From Salvator merianae (Eukaryota; Chordata; Lepidosauria; Squamata; Teiidae), in assembly GCA_003586115.2 (NCBI GenBank), contig QVOM02000025.1, positions 80,687,089 through 80,751,088 on the forward strand: DNA of 64,000 nt. The letters run 5' to 3'. Made by a program: the position numbers and the translations under genes. Below, in pieces: positions 57,001 through 60,605 of the stretch. Positions within the stretch are counted from its first letter, which is position 1. Every line of letters begins with the position of its first letter. The notes under the pieces were generated by a model that was given only the letters and a program-made list of their open reading frames with translations, was not told where the DNA came from and did not search any database.

Positions 57001-60000
57001 ATTTATTTGTATTTTTATCTTGCCCTATACCCAGATGTCTCAGGGTGGGTTACAGCAATAAAATCAAAATGAAAAATGAATGCACTAAAAACAGTAATAG
57101 TGTGTTTCCAAGTTATCAATGATACCTCCCCCATTGCATTCCTTTTTACATGGTCATAGATAGATGATTGAATGATTGATAGATACTCCTTTTTGTTTGT
57201 TCATTTTAATGACACAACCCTCTCTCAGCCATCCCATCTGTTCTAAAGGCAAGAGTGAGGCAGAGGGCACAGTGGGCTATGGTGAGGAGTGGGTCATGCA
57301 GATACCATTTAAGTGGCTCCAGGGCTACAGATTTCAACCCAGATTTTGGTTGTAGGTAAATGTGGCCCTGAAAGGAATTCAAGAATGGGAAGCATCAACA
57401 CCTCACAGGAGACGCCTCCATCACCTACCCCTGCATGTGGCCCTCGGGACACTCCCAAAAAAGCACACACTTCACCAAACTGCACCTCCATCCCAACAGA
57501 TGGAGCATTGTTCTTGTTGTCTTCTCAGATGACAAAACAGCCTGCATTTAGCAACAAAAAGGTTTTAACCATCTGCATCAGATACAGTCTCGGCTGTTAT
57601 AAACGCTGTTGTAAAGATGAACTAAAGAAACCCACAAACTTGCAAGCACAAGGCAGAAGGCACATGCAAATATTAGTGCCTTTCCACACTTATCTGTAAA
57701 GCAATTCTGTACAAGGCCTAGACTCCTTCTGCACTGTGGTACAGACGAGAGAGGCCACACCCCTTGCTAGACCACTCCCTCTGCATTAGATGGAATGTAG
57801 CCCAGTCAAGGCAGCCCAAAATGGCCACCTAGACTGGGACAGTAGTACACCTTTTTAAAAGGATCTATCACTCTTTTTCATGACAAAACCGGCTAAACTG
57901 GCCTAGGAAGGAGTGTCGAAAGGCATACGCCCCCCTGTTCCAGTTTAGCACTGCCAAAATGGGTCCCCCGGGACTCCGAGGCCTCTATCTTGCAAGGGGG
58001 CAGAGTTGTCCACAGTTGTCCAAAATGCAGACGGCCTTGTCCCAGGAAATCTGGACCACTCTAGCTGGGAACTGTTCCAGGAACAGTTGCAGTAGGAGCA
58101 GCCCAGCCCAGCTAAATGCAGAAATGGCTTCAGGCTATTAGTCTGTGTTTACAGCTAATTCAAATTGTGCTTACCTGAAAAATTCCCAGGGTCCAGGAAA
58201 AAAGGATGCATACAGCCCACGTATGTTACTTAATAGATGCGAGCAGTCTATGCATGTTACTTAATGTGCTTTTCCCTTCTGTGCTCCACTGAAGTCTATT
58301 TATTGATTTCTAAGAGAAGCTGCATCATATAAAAACTAGAAATTTCTGGTAGGTTCCAGTTCAGGGAGCTTTTCCATCTACTTACTCCTGTCCTAAAGCA
58401 ATAACTTTTCTTGTTTGTGTCATCAATTAGCTTCTGAGGAGATAATTGGGATGATACAAGGAAAGGAATTATAACTTCAGAAGGGAAACAGGCTGCAGGA
58501 AAATAAGAACCCCTGAGGATAAGATTGCTGTCTTTTACAATAATGCTTCCCATTCATACTAATTAGTAGAGAAACCCCCATAGACAATACAAGGCCTGTG
58601 AAGAAATCGTGTCAACAGAAGCGGTTTTATATTTGAGCGCTCTCTATAAAGTGCCAGCCACTGCTCTAAACAGCGTCTTGTTTGCAGTCTAATAAATATA
58701 TGCCAGGTAACAAAGTTGTGAGAACAAACTGGCTTCAGAAACATATGCATAATTTTAGACTCCATGATCAACACAGTCTGAAGACTTTAAATTGGCTGGA
58801 TTCTGGTAAAATTCTGCAGCTGTTTCAATAGGGCCTGCTTCCCACCTGTATTCAACTATACGCAGCTCAAGTAAGCCAGAGGCCACGGACCAATTTAAGA
58901 GGTCTAAAAAATTAGTCAAGACCGAGCAAGCAAGCCAAGAATCACAGTACAGGCAAGTCAGAGAATCACAGCAGAGCCAAGGCTCAACTGGAATGGGAAG
59001 CTTTTACATATTTTGCCTGTGACTAGAGGCCTTTTCACACTTTCTATCTCGGAATTTCTGCAATCAAACATTCCAAGATGAAACTCCTCACAGTGCAGCG
59101 GCCATCCACACTGCAAGAGCTGGAACATCCAGGAAACAGGCATCTAGCATTTGCAGTGTGAATGCTAAACGCCAACCGTGACTACGGCCACAGAAATGTT
59201 CGGCCGCTGCCATGGTGACCAGGGACATGGTGCACGACTGTGTCTCCACAGTCACTGCTCCCGGTACAGCTGTGGAGTATAATTTTGTACTCCACGGCTA
59301 ACAGCAATTGCGAGTGTCTGCAGATGCTCCTGATCACTTGGGCCTACACACAATGTGGACATACCTCACTAGTGAGAGCCCAATCGCTCACTAGTAAGTG
59401 CAAACAGGCTCTAGGTGAGTAGAATCAGTCTGAAGCTCAGCAGATTCTTCAGCAAAAGAATGTCAGTGCCACCTGACATTAAGCAGTTTACTCAACAGAG
59501 CAGCCACACAAAGTAGCTCCCGTAGTTTCTTAGGTTTTCATCACCCCCAGACTCCACAGGTTAGACCTCAGGATACCTGCAACGCAATCCTGTCCTAGTT
59601 TTGGGCACAATTTTGGGCCAGTATAGTCTACAGTAATGGCATTGAGAATGGTACTAGGTGATTAGAACATCCAGAATACATGTGTTCCACACCCACCCTA
59701 ATTGATAATCAAAACAAGGGGAAGTTTTCAAAGCTTAAGAAAGATCAACAAAATCTAACGGTTCCTTCAGCTTAAATTGCTGTCTAGTTTATCTGTAGTG
59801 AAATTTTAGGCAAATGTGATGGGTGCTAGTTGAACAAGAGGTTTTTATATATTATCAGGGAAGAAAGCAGGATTTCAGTACAATATCTCAAAGAAGTTTC
59901 ACCTGTCTTTTCTTACCATATTGTGGTTGATCTTTAATTGTGTAGATGATTGCAGAATCACTGACCCCAGGCATCTCGGCTTGCAGAATTCTGTTAGTGA

Positions 60001-60067
60001 TTTGCAGCATCCCTCCTTCTGGGACCCACACCATCGAGCTGGCAGTCAGCTGGGGCACCTTGTGCTT
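3375..60067 (-). CDS. FRAS1: FRAS1, partial gene (22 internal exons of the CSPG-repeat region)
   Basis: Extracellular-matrix protein of the FRAS1/FREM family, which acts with FREM1 and FREM2 in epithelial basement-membrane adhesion. Twenty-two minus-strand exons join into 3393 nt (1131 codons) without a stop, and all 21 junction phases agree: 12 phase 1, 8 phase 0, 1 phase 2. The translation holds nine complete CSPG repeats and the start of a tenth, with recurrent FTQxDI, YxHxGS, DSFxFxVSDG and PVDDxxP motifs. Wording such as ITEFELEATD, YSHDGSNSLQD and DDGTPRIVANLGLQWLEY matches my memory of vertebrate FRAS1 along the whole length. FREM2 and FREM3 are unlikely because their CSPG repeats sit mostly in one giant exon, and FREM1 differs in sequence. 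Both ends of the gene lie outside the window. If the array has the usual 12 repeats, these would be about repeats 3 to 11 plus the start of 12 (inference). Confidence 0.95.
4085..4790 (-). mobile_element. L2/CR1-type LINE fragments, reverse-transcriptase C-terminal part
   Basis: On the minus strand this reads as broken pieces of a LINE polymerase: VALPQKGQVHSLGVLFESSL, then SVEAQVTSVVRSACCQLW, and further left SLEDILLQVP and RSQAFSVVAPSLWNTVP. These resemble the conserved RSLGVLLD and AFSVVAPxLWN motifs of squamate L2-like LINEs. Frameshifts and stops make it dead. The exact clade is uncertain. Confidence 0.7.
4815..5042 (-). CDS. FRAS1: FRAS1 window exon 21
   Basis: 228 nt (76 codons), phase 0 at both ends, acceptor GGTTACAG and donor GAG|GTTAGC. 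It encodes AKSITFAIVQPPRHG, IERTSDGQRYHQTG, FTMEDIYQNRISYSHDGSNS, FTFTVSDGTNPFFVV and EDGKE. This is the core of the ninth repeat, with the PPRHG, FTMEDI, YSHDGS and VSDGT motifs in order. A LINE fragment reaches within about 25 bases of its donor. Confidence 0.97.
5231..5248. repeat. (TG)n microsatellite
   Basis: A run of nine TG dinucleotides directly upstream of a SINE. Confidence 0.9.
5263..5449 (+). mobile_element. tRNA-derived SINE (Sauria-SINE-like)
   Basis: A tRNA-like head is present: agctcagtgac as A box and gttcgattctc as B box. The body includes ctgccaagaaaa and aggtgcccatgcaatca. The tail is a Bov-B-like end, acacaacctgatggc, followed by caacaacaaca. This is the standard build of squamate SINEs mobilised by Bov-B LINEs. 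Confidence 0.8.
6159..6242. repeat. 42-bp tandem duplication
   Basis: Two copies (6159-6200 and 6201-6242) of a unit starting aatattctctttg and ending agtttatta differ at one base (g/t). It lies in the intron between exons 20 and 21. Confidence 0.9.
6565..6705 (-). CDS. FRAS1: FRAS1 window exon 20
   Basis: 141 nt (47 codons), phase 0 at both ends, acceptor CCCCAACAG and donor GAG|GTAAAA. It encodes VTQDFDITINPVDDSLP, VVQNAGMKVQEGVRK and ITEFELEATDTDTE. It closes the eighth repeat at the classic PVDDSLP linker and opens the ninth. Confidence 0.97.
6726..6758. repeat. compound (AAT)n(GAT)n microsatellite in a 126-bp intron
   Basis: A run of aat followed by gat repeats fills about a quarter of the short GC-AG intron 6706-6831, some 20 bases from the acceptor of exon 20. 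Confidence 0.9.
6832..6956 (-). CDS. FRAS1: FRAS1 window exon 19 (GC donor)
   Basis: 125 nt, phase 1 in (TCTCTAG) and phase 0 out. It encodes RRISSFRQADLVSRSVQY, IHTSETEKHSDSF and FSVSDGTHE. The donor is GAG|GCAAGT, a GC donor with otherwise ideal consensus. The GT four bases later would shift the frame. The following intron is only 126 bp, and the next exon continues as VTQDFDITINPVDD, giving SDGTHE-VTQ as expected. Confidence 0.94.
7446..7630 (-). mobile_element. tRNA-derived SINE, minus strand
   Basis: The reverse complement starts ggctgtagctcagtggtaga, has the B-box region ggttgccagtgtgatcc, the body gccaagaaaactgcctagag, and ends accaagcaacaacaacc. It is the same family as 5263-5449. 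Confidence 0.8.
7641..7780 (-). mobile_element. second, 3'-truncated SINE copy
   Basis: It is the same family and orientation as the copy just to the left. The tRNA-like head (reverse of aagctacagcc) is present, but the Bov-B-like tail is missing where it meets the first copy. Confidence 0.7.
7985..8195 (+). mobile_element. L2-like LINE 3' end
   Basis: The tail gtaacctgctctgagacctt followed by gggataaaaaatacaaataaa is the characteristic 3' end of this LINE group (compare 10780-10850). Only the last coding scraps remain. Confidence 0.6.
8969..9009. repeat. (ATT)n microsatellite
   Basis: About 13 uninterrupted ATT units, beginning 28 bases beyond the donor of exon 18. It probably varies in length between individuals. 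Confidence 0.95.
9038..9217 (-). CDS. FRAS1: FRAS1 window exon 18
   Basis: 180 nt, phase 1 at both ends, acceptor GCTCCCAG and donor CCCAG|GTTTGC. It encodes DRLPPSIIVNTGLTLDENS, KKITTVELLSMDQDSDPSD, YRIMKQPQLGHLEHSAFP. It opens the eighth repeat. A long ATT microsatellite starts 28 bases beyond its donor end. Confidence 0.96.
10001..10120 (-). CDS. FRAS1: FRAS1 window exon 17
   Basis: 120 nt, phase 1 at both ends, acceptor CCTTTCAG. It encodes QVEYSHKKGEQGGTF, FIFDVADGEGNKMADQAF and AVNVI. The frame requires the donor ATAG|GTCGGT. A stronger-looking GTAAGA four bases downstream would shift the frame. With the chosen end, the join to exon 18 reads VNVI-E-DRLPPS, as expected for the repeat linker. 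Confidence 0.92.
10545..10855 (+). mobile_element. L2-like LINE 3' fragment
   Basis: The plus strand encodes FSVVAPRLWNTLPPEVRQAS with a frameshift just before it, then GAIKTHLFTLAFA and a stop. It is followed by ttgtaatccgccttgagacc and (aaat)n. This is the C-terminus and 3' end of a LINE polymerase. Confidence 0.75.
11013..11201 (-). CDS. FRAS1: FRAS1 window exon 16
   Basis: 189 nt, phase 1 at both ends, acceptor CTATCTAG and donor GAAG|GTGGGC. It encodes SIAVITGQHLKATDTDSDD, YIMKKDPDLGILQM, ISVKGPIKSFTQADINE. ATDTDSDD is a candidate calcium-binding-type acidic loop and FTQADI the CSPG motif. The open frame on the opposite strand here is coincidental. Confidence 0.95.
11265..11785 (+). mobile_element. 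L2/CR1-type LINE fragment
   Basis: The plus strand reads LHWLPIS, then RFQALCLVYNAVNNLGPGHL, then a later FLWWGLHFGTFSL-like block and an A-rich tail. LHWLPI is the conserved end region of LINE polymerases. It carries several stops. Confidence 0.65.
12113..12860. mobile_element. outer DNA transposon interrupted by another
   Basis: The left part (ggttgcattcccacatagc, aaaagcacctta) and the right part (gtgtggccc, caatctctaattcatc, gactggcacgtg) match in order the intact stretch near 39102-39260. They are separated here by the 12158-12695 element. Confidence 0.6.
12158..12695. mobile_element. MITE nested in an older transposon, TTA duplication
   Basis: The ends are ccctgtttccgccctta and the inverted taagtgtggaaaaggac, with TTA at 12155-12157 and 12696-12698. 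It is 538 bp and non-coding, and belongs to the same superfamily as 60179-60605. Confidence 0.7.
13337..13600 (-). CDS. FRAS1: FRAS1 window exon 15
   Basis: 264 nt, the longest exon here, phase 1 at both ends, acceptor TTCTTCTCAG and donor GCTG|GTAAGA. It encodes FLRKRQSYLDPLESG, GSTFTYQDIMDELIVY, DEFTFSISDGLYT, PRMDPPMLVVNRG and LKLSA. It completes the sixth repeat and begins the seventh. Confidence 0.96.
13802..13851. repeat. 29-bp-spaced direct repeat
   Basis: The string aagttaagaatgtatggacc occurs twice in succession, beginning near 13802 and near 13831, at the left edge of the next transposon. Confidence 0.8.
13844..14471. mobile_element. GC-rich DNA transposon with hairpin and imperfect internal repeats
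   Basis: The left end ggacctctcaacgcttacta pairs with the right end tagtaagtgtggaaatggtc. Inside are a perfect 21-bp hairpin (13960-14004) and a GC-rich stretch of degenerate repeats containing cctgatcgggc-like units (14060-14330). The open frames over the repeats are not convincing genes. Confidence 0.6.
14569..14905. mobile_element. degraded MITE
   Basis: The interior shares blocks with 57678-58129 and 18901-19430 (gggcctctc, cccagtccagg-type, gaccattttgacagcacacc). Ends are eroded and approximate. Confidence 0.5.
14998..15147. repeat. long imperfect palindrome
   Basis: Arms of about 65 bases: the left contains gcttgcaaaagtacc and the right contains ggtacttttgcaag, and they match over most of their length around a centre near 15070. 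It is probably the core of a foldback transposon extending to about 15300. Confidence 0.75.
15437..15590 (-). CDS. FRAS1: FRAS1 window exon 14
   Basis: 154 nt, phase 0 in (TATTACAG) and phase 1 out (CATG|GTAAGA). It encodes HLNDEPPEMELVPIKL, the sequon-bearing RNSSLRIKDVDTPE, and LIFVLTKKPIH. It closes the fifth repeat at NDEPP and opens the sixth, ending at the conserved PxHG glycine. Confidence 0.96.
15912..16370 (-). mobile_element. CR1-like LINE, 3' end and C-terminal coding remnant
   Basis: The minus strand has an open frame starting MNGVEKVDREKLFSLLHYTR, then IQRVIGLWNLLLEEV and SLDSFKKRLGKFIED. This is the conserved C-terminus of CR1-type polymerase. The 3' end reads gatgctggagtagatggg, then ctcctcttatgttct. 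It is truncated at the 5' end, as is usual. Confidence 0.8.
16460..16650 (-). CDS. FRAS1: FRAS1 window exon 13
   Basis: 191 nt, phase 1 in (GTTTGTAG) and phase 0 out (AAG|GTAAGT). It encodes RRFVSKSTTNSDESF, LQDVVENRIYYFQSVHES, DTFSFYISDSF and SINITIK. YYFQSVHESIEPT is a FRAS1-specific stretch in place of YxHxGS. NIT is a glycosylation sequon. Confidence 0.96.
16651..18240. other. intron, mostly unique
   Basis: The intron between exons 12 and 13. It includes repeated ctaactaaactatggttaat-type motifs near 17690-17745. I see no gene or clear transposon. Confidence 0.5.
18241..18373 (-). CDS. FRAS1: FRAS1 window exon 12
   Basis: 133 nt, phase 0 in (TTCTCAG) and phase 1 out (ACGG|GTAAGA). It encodes VDEGGQVPLIVHHSL, ADSDYALEDLNVKI and FPKYGYLEDIKT. 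It carries the VDEGG turn and PKYG motif of the fifth repeat. It follows directly on ADNIE of exon 11. Confidence 0.94.
18796..18831. repeat. tandem 18-bp duplication
   Basis: The unit aggatgcaacataagca occurs twice in a row. Confidence 0.85.
18901..19430. mobile_element. MITE, degraded left end
   Basis: The interior carries the family blocks (gggcctctctttcctgc, caaaatggccgcctaaa, ccaggaactttagttcctgg). The right end is caagtgaggaaatggacc. There is no coding capacity. Confidence 0.55.
20194..21265. mobile_element. 1.07-kb DNA transposon with TAA target duplication
   Basis: The left end ggctgcgttccgacac and the right end gatgtccgaccgcggcc are inverted. TAA flanks both sides (20191-20193 and 21266-21268). 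The interior is CpG-rich and contains a 48-bp tandem duplication (20766-20861) and one TGACGTCA (CRE-like) site at 21033-21040. No transposase is recognisable; the 103-codon frame at 20257 resembles nothing I know. It is probably a non-autonomous PIF/Harbinger-type element. Confidence 0.7.
20766..20861. repeat. 48-bp tandem duplication inside a transposon
   Basis: Two 48-bp copies, each with cagcaggatagcagaactg, differ by about one base, which suggests a recent duplication. Confidence 0.9.
21415..21577 (-). CDS. FRAS1: FRAS1 window exon 11
   Basis: 163 nt, entered by one base that completes Arg and leaving in phase 0 at GAG|GTGCGT. It encodes YFTELETIDQPVTDIF, FAVFDEDNNRLD, FTVTIAP and PPLMTFADNIE. 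It ends the fourth repeat, where FDED replaces the usual SDG, and starts the fifth. The acceptor TTCTCTGCAG is strong. Confidence 0.95.
22225..22482 (+). mobile_element. CR1-like LINE 3' end
   Basis: It contains gacaggatgttggattagat, gggctttggctcaatccagc and agggttcctcttatg. This is the same 3' tail as at 40190, 46405 and, inverted, 15912 and 52808. Confidence 0.75.
22560..22690. mobile_element. half copy of the foldback transposon
   Basis: The right arm only: catagtctgcacag, gcggacggcaggcccctg, gggatataatctggaata, gtgcagaaagg. Compare 38621-38800. Confidence 0.65.
23486..23637 (-). CDS. FRAS1: FRAS1 window exon 10
   Basis: 152 nt, phase 0 in and phase 2 out (ATCAG|GTGATC). It encodes DNNSPDSKIRIQ, LPMYGTLVQ, VYNFTMEDINSQRI and the start of a split Arg. 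FTMEDI is a variant of the FTQxDI motif, and NFT is a glycosylation sequon. The exit is the only phase-2 junction in the window, and the next exon starts with the single base that completes it. Confidence 0.92.
25550..25700 (+). mobile_element. degenerate tRNA-SINE body
   Basis: It contains cctggaaagcagaatgttcc, aatggtaaaccacttctt and a gagttgacctgaatcaac end, parallel to the SINE at 5263-5449 but heavily diverged. Confidence 0.45.
26465..26830. mobile_element. MITE fragment adjoining a foldback copy
   Basis: The interior blocks (gatcatggaggcgtgtagaa, ctaggaacttccattcctag, gacccatttcagcaacgcac) are shared with 44690-45223. Outer ends are unclear. Confidence 0.5.
26831..26977. mobile_element. 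foldback DNA transposon copy
   Basis: 147 bp, starting ggcctttctgcact and ending gtggagaaggcc. The two halves (gggatgtatcctggcatagg and its inverted counterpart near 26935) are complementary, so the element is nearly one palindrome. Confidence 0.7.
29230..29477 (-). CDS. FRAS1: FRAS1 window exon 9
   Basis: 248 nt, phase 1 in and phase 0 out, donor ACG|GTGAGC. It encodes DTFTSEEIAGNALQYIHDGS, MEISVTDGITT, LLDNDGPRLDP and the strand VTITRSHFAYT. It completes the third repeat (YIHDGS, VTDG, DNDGP) and begins the fourth. Confidence 0.96.
29992..30117 (-). CDS. FRAS1: FRAS1 window exon 8
   Basis: 126 nt, phase 1 at both ends, acceptor TGTTTCAG and donor GCAG|GTAGGT. It encodes IHLAVSDAGTPPEHIFFEVV, QPPRHGSLF and FPLHMNA. 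It carries the PPRHG motif of the third repeat. The next intron is short (514 bp). Confidence 0.94.
30371..30831. mobile_element. MITE flanked by ACTGTG
   Basis: The left end ggcctttttgcactta and the right end taagtgcagaaacag are inverted. ACTGTG occurs directly on both sides (30365-30370 and 30832-30837). It is non-coding. Confidence 0.65.
31362..31963. mobile_element. CpG-rich 602-bp DNA transposon with TAG duplication
   Basis: The ends gggccttttcgcac and gtgcgaaaaagccc are inverted, with TAG on both sides (31359-31361 and 31964-31966). It is much richer in CpG than the surrounding intron and contains a tandem ttcctgtccgttcgctggaa duplication near 31387-31432. No protein is recognisable. 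The low CpG decay suggests a young copy (inference). Confidence 0.75.
32197..32328 (-). CDS. FRAS1: FRAS1 window exon 7
   Basis: 132 nt, phase 1 at both ends, acceptor TTCTCATAG and donor ATTG|GTAAGT. It encodes SDGEHTSPEMVFTIHLLPA, EPPPLFQITTP and IKVSQGGRATI. It ends the second repeat with the SDG turn and proline linker, and opens the third with the SQGG turn. Confidence 0.95.
33407..33439 (-). CDS. FRAS1: FRAS1 window exon 6 (33-nt microexon)
   Basis: 33 nt between acceptor TTCCTTTAG and donor ACAG|GTAAAC. With phase 1 at both ends it adds eleven codons: a split Asp, LPESVSFQFT, and the first base of Val. It bridges EFSFA of exon 5 to VSDGEHTSP of exon 7, giving the continuous FRAS1 segment ending SFQFTVSDGEH. 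Skipping it would keep the frame but delete a core strand of the repeat. Confidence 0.9.
33573..34108. mobile_element. MITE
   Basis: It starts ggacatttctgcacttacc and ends gacagaaagagcc. It shares its interior with 1354-1887 in the same order, including the terminal cttaatctggattaagg hairpin. Confidence 0.65.
34841..35318. mobile_element. MITE with terminal 17-bp hairpin
   Basis: The left end is ggccttttcgcatttg. The right end contains a perfect 17-bp inverted repeat (35266-35282 and 35291-35307) just inside gaaagtgagaaaac. It is related to 38124-38605, 54456-54870 and 59027-59410. Confidence 0.6.
36930..37335 (-). mobile_element. L1-like LINE fragment, ORF2 C-terminal end
   Basis: The minus strand reads HMWWECPIIHQFWTETLQ, then EDWPPEVCLLRLY, a frameshift, then YIKQFIAANWKRNIPP. 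This corresponds to the HxxWxCPxIxxFW and AANWK motifs near the end of L1-type ORF2. An AT-rich tail lies to the left (36770-36900). Confidence 0.7.
38124..38605. mobile_element. MITE
   Basis: The left end ggccttttttgcacttt is paired with the right end aaagtatgaacaggacct. It is flanked by ATG on both sides. The internal open frames on both strands follow from its inverted layout and are not genes. Confidence 0.6.
38621..38800. mobile_element. 180-bp foldback DNA transposon, best copy
   Basis: It begins ggccctttct and ends agaaagggcc. The left arm (gtcttattctggattatatc, ctggaataag) and right arm (gggatgtaatccagaataag) are complementary throughout, leaving almost no loop. This is the cleanest of five copies or fragments in the window. 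Confidence 0.8.
39102..39500. mobile_element. transposon fragments of the ggttgcattcacac family
   Basis: Three staggered copies of a motif aaaagtggctcaaaa(a/g)c occur near 39120, 39306 and 39372, each followed by shared blocks. They match the interrupted element at 12113-12860. Confidence 0.5.
40190..40365 (+). mobile_element. CR1-like LINE 3' end
   Basis: It contains gacaggatgctggactagaa, ctgatccagcagggctcctc and ends with ttatgttctcatgttcttatg. The 8-bp terminal repeat units are typical of CR1. Confidence 0.8.
40980..41468. mobile_element. DNA transposon of the ggctgcatccagac family
   Basis: The left end ggctgcatccagac and the right end gtctagatgcagcc are inverted, next to TTA on the left and TTG on the right. 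It shares its middle with 56270-56660 and with both parts of 63190-64000. Confidence 0.65.
41726..41863 (-). CDS. FRAS1: FRAS1 window exon 5
   Basis: 138 nt, phase 1 at both ends, acceptor CTCTACAG and donor GCAG|GTAAGG. It encodes VVEHRNKPLSPVKY, FTQDDINQGKIAYRPP and REMKEFSFA. The FTQDDI motif is the CSPG signature. The intron after it is large (8286 bp) and leads to a 33-nt microexon. Confidence 0.95.
42400..42514 (-). CDS. FRAS1: FRAS1 window exon 4 (GC donor)
   Basis: 115 nt, phase 0 in and phase 1 out, acceptor CTCTTGCAG. It encodes ALADHITPIEPHHLSF and NIVYNVTVPLPPSQ, with one N-glycosylation sequon (NVT). The donor is AAG|GCAAGT, a GC donor. Using the GT four bases further on would run into a stop in the next exon, while the GC donor joins SQ-G-VVEHR in frame, as in FRAS1. 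This repeat is the most divergent in the window. Confidence 0.9.
42803..43190. mobile_element. DNA transposon, ggccagctccagac subfamily
   Basis: The left end ggccagctccagacgc and a right end near gtttggatggggcc. It is collinear with 51253-51725 over most of its length. Confidence 0.6.
43728..44232. mobile_element. MITE
   Basis: The left end gctgtttccgcacttac and the right end taagtgtggaaaggccc are inverted. It is non-coding. Confidence 0.65.
44351..44467 (-). CDS. FRAS1: FRAS1 window exon 3
   Basis: 117 nt (39 codons), phase 0 at both ends, acceptor CTTCTACAG and donor ACA|GTAAGT. It encodes VSSTTMPQ, HLLNIAILP and SPVVSLGSSFHMT. It closes the first repeat at the IAILP segment and opens the second. 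It was located by matching residues and splice signals to FRAS1, because the open frame is too short to stand out alone. Confidence 0.92.
44690..45223. mobile_element. MITE with perfect 13-bp terminal inverted repeats
   Basis: It starts ggtctttctgcac and ends gtgcagaaagacc, exact inverted repeats. Inside is a ggctaggaac/gttcctagcc hairpin shared by several copies. Confidence 0.75.
45470..45570 (+). mobile_element. LINE 3'-end remnant
   Basis: The tail gagctgccctgagactattt, then gcggcatataaatgaaacaa and an aataaataa run are typical of L2/CR1-group 3' ends. Confidence 0.5.
45571..49947. other. intron, little recognisable
   Basis: The rest of the large intron between exons 2 and 3. It includes a CR1 3' end (46405-46640) and a possible SINE head near 47455-47530 (gttctgggttcagtcc). 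Frames of 100-130 codons at 45451-46036 and 48643-49037 show no family features and overlap other open frames, so I do not call them. Confidence 0.5.
46405..46640 (+). mobile_element. CR1-like LINE 3' end
   Basis: It contains caggatgctggactagatgg, cctaatccagcagggctcct and a terminal cttatgttcttatgtta. It is collinear with 40190-40365 and 22225-22482. Confidence 0.8.
49948..50126 (-). CDS. FRAS1: FRAS1 window exon 2
   Basis: 179 nt, entering in phase 1 after TTGCTCAG and leaving in phase 0 at CAG|GTATGT. It encodes EVVFLVPMPADD, LPNGRAATP, the motif FTQQDINEG, WYRHSGSE and DSFRFQ. This is the second half of the repeat begun in exon 1. The next exon supplies the VSS continuation of the strand. 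Confidence 0.95.
50335..50523. mobile_element. short DNA transposon of the ggttgcattcacac family
   Basis: The left end ggctgcatgtacacac and the right end tgtgtgaatgcaacc are inverted. It is about 190 bp. Confidence 0.6.
51253..51725. mobile_element. DNA transposon, ggccagctccagat subfamily
   Basis: The left end ggccagctccagatgc and the right end atctggatgcagcc are inverted. It has a bracketed accaccatgcatg repeat inside and is collinear with 42803-43190. Confidence 0.65.
51914..51930. repeat. (AC)n microsatellite
   Basis: A short run of AC dinucleotides. Confidence 0.85.
52808..53190. mobile_element. CR1-like LINE pieces in opposite orientations
   Basis: 52808-53105 is a minus-strand CR1 3' end (inverse of gatgctggactagatgg). 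It is followed at 53110-53190 by a plus-strand coding piece reading SMVRPHLEYCVEVWSPHLRK, a conserved CR1-type polymerase motif. The two pieces cannot come from one simple insertion. Confidence 0.75.
54456..54870. mobile_element. MITE, left end eroded
   Basis: The right end is cttaagtgcaaacaggcc. The interior (gcatggtctgttcc-type, tgccatggcaaccagggatg, gtgcaaacgc) is shared with 38124-38605 and 59027-59410. Confidence 0.6.
56270..56660. mobile_element. fragment of the ggctgcatccagac family
   Basis: It shares the blocks attgggattgccacacatat, cccgggatatagaggcaac and gtctgggtgcttg with 40980-41468. Terminal repeats are not seen. Confidence 0.5.
56934..56965. repeat. (GATG)n microsatellite
   Basis: A tetranucleotide run grown from the tail of a LINE-like 3' end (ctgccctgaggccttcagg, just left). 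Confidence 0.9.
57000..57065 (-). mobile_element. L2-like LINE 3' end, minus strand
   Basis: tttatttatttgtatttt, then gccctatacc and gggtgggttacagc form the inverse of the 3' end seen at 10780-10850. Confidence 0.6.
57678..58129. mobile_element. MITE
   Basis: The left end gcctttccacactta and the right end aaatgcagaaatggc are inverted. The interior has the gagaggccacacccc and aaaatggccacctagac blocks shared with 60179-60605. Confidence 0.65.
59027..59410. mobile_element. MITE flanked by CTAG
   Basis: It starts aggccttttcacac and ends gtgcaaacaggct, inverted. CTAG flanks it at 59023-59026 and 59411-59414. It is 384 bp and non-coding. Confidence 0.7.
59917..60067 (-). CDS. FRAS1: FRAS1 window exon 1 (most 5' seen)
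   Basis: 151 nt, starting in phase 0 after a TTCTTTGCAG acceptor and ending in phase 1 at a GTAAGA donor. It encodes KHKVPQL, then WVPEGGMLQITN, then DSAIIYTI and PQYG. This is the first half of a CSPG repeat: the VPEGG turn followed by the strand leading to the conserved PxxG glycine. That glycine codon is split by the intron. The next intron is 9790 bp. I found no exon between 60068 and the window end. Confidence 0.93.
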
Positions 60068-60178
60068 CTGCAAAGAAGTTATGAAACAGTCAAAGTCAAG
60101 ACATGTTCTGTGAATCCTGATGAAAAAGAAACAAACTTCAAGGAGACTAATGCATTTTAGGATGGATCATGACCTTAA

Positions 60179-60605
60179 GGCCATTTCCGCACTTACTGGT
60201 ATCCTGGGCCAGCGTGGGGTCTAACCCTAGACTCCAGTGTGGTCTAGAGAGGCCCCACCTCCTGCTGCATCCACACTGGATGCAGGGTGGCCCAGTCTAA
60301 GGCGGCCAAAATAGTTGCCTAAACTGGGACACTGGTAGACCTGTGTAAGGGTGCATGCCTACATGCTCCGGTTTAGCAGAAGGACACATTTGTGCAACGC
60401 ACCAATTTGTGCTGCTGAAATGTGTCCCACAAAGCCTTTCAGGCTAGGAACATTAGTTCCTGGCTATTGAAGCCCTTGCCCGGAACAGGCCGTCCAAGTG
60501 TAGACAGCCTTTTTCTGGGACAGTGGAACCACTTCAGCAGGGAATGGTTCCTGTAGGAGTCAATCCAGCTGGAACACTTCACGCCACAGAAGTGTGGAAA
60601 TGGCC
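60179..60605. mobile_element. MITE with TAA duplication
   Basis: It starts ggccatttccgcactt and ends aagtgtggaaatggcc, almost perfect inverted repeats. TAA flanks it at 60176-60178 and 60606-60608. It sits only 111 bp upstream (transcript sense) of exon 1. It is 427 bp and non-coding. Confidence 0.75.
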
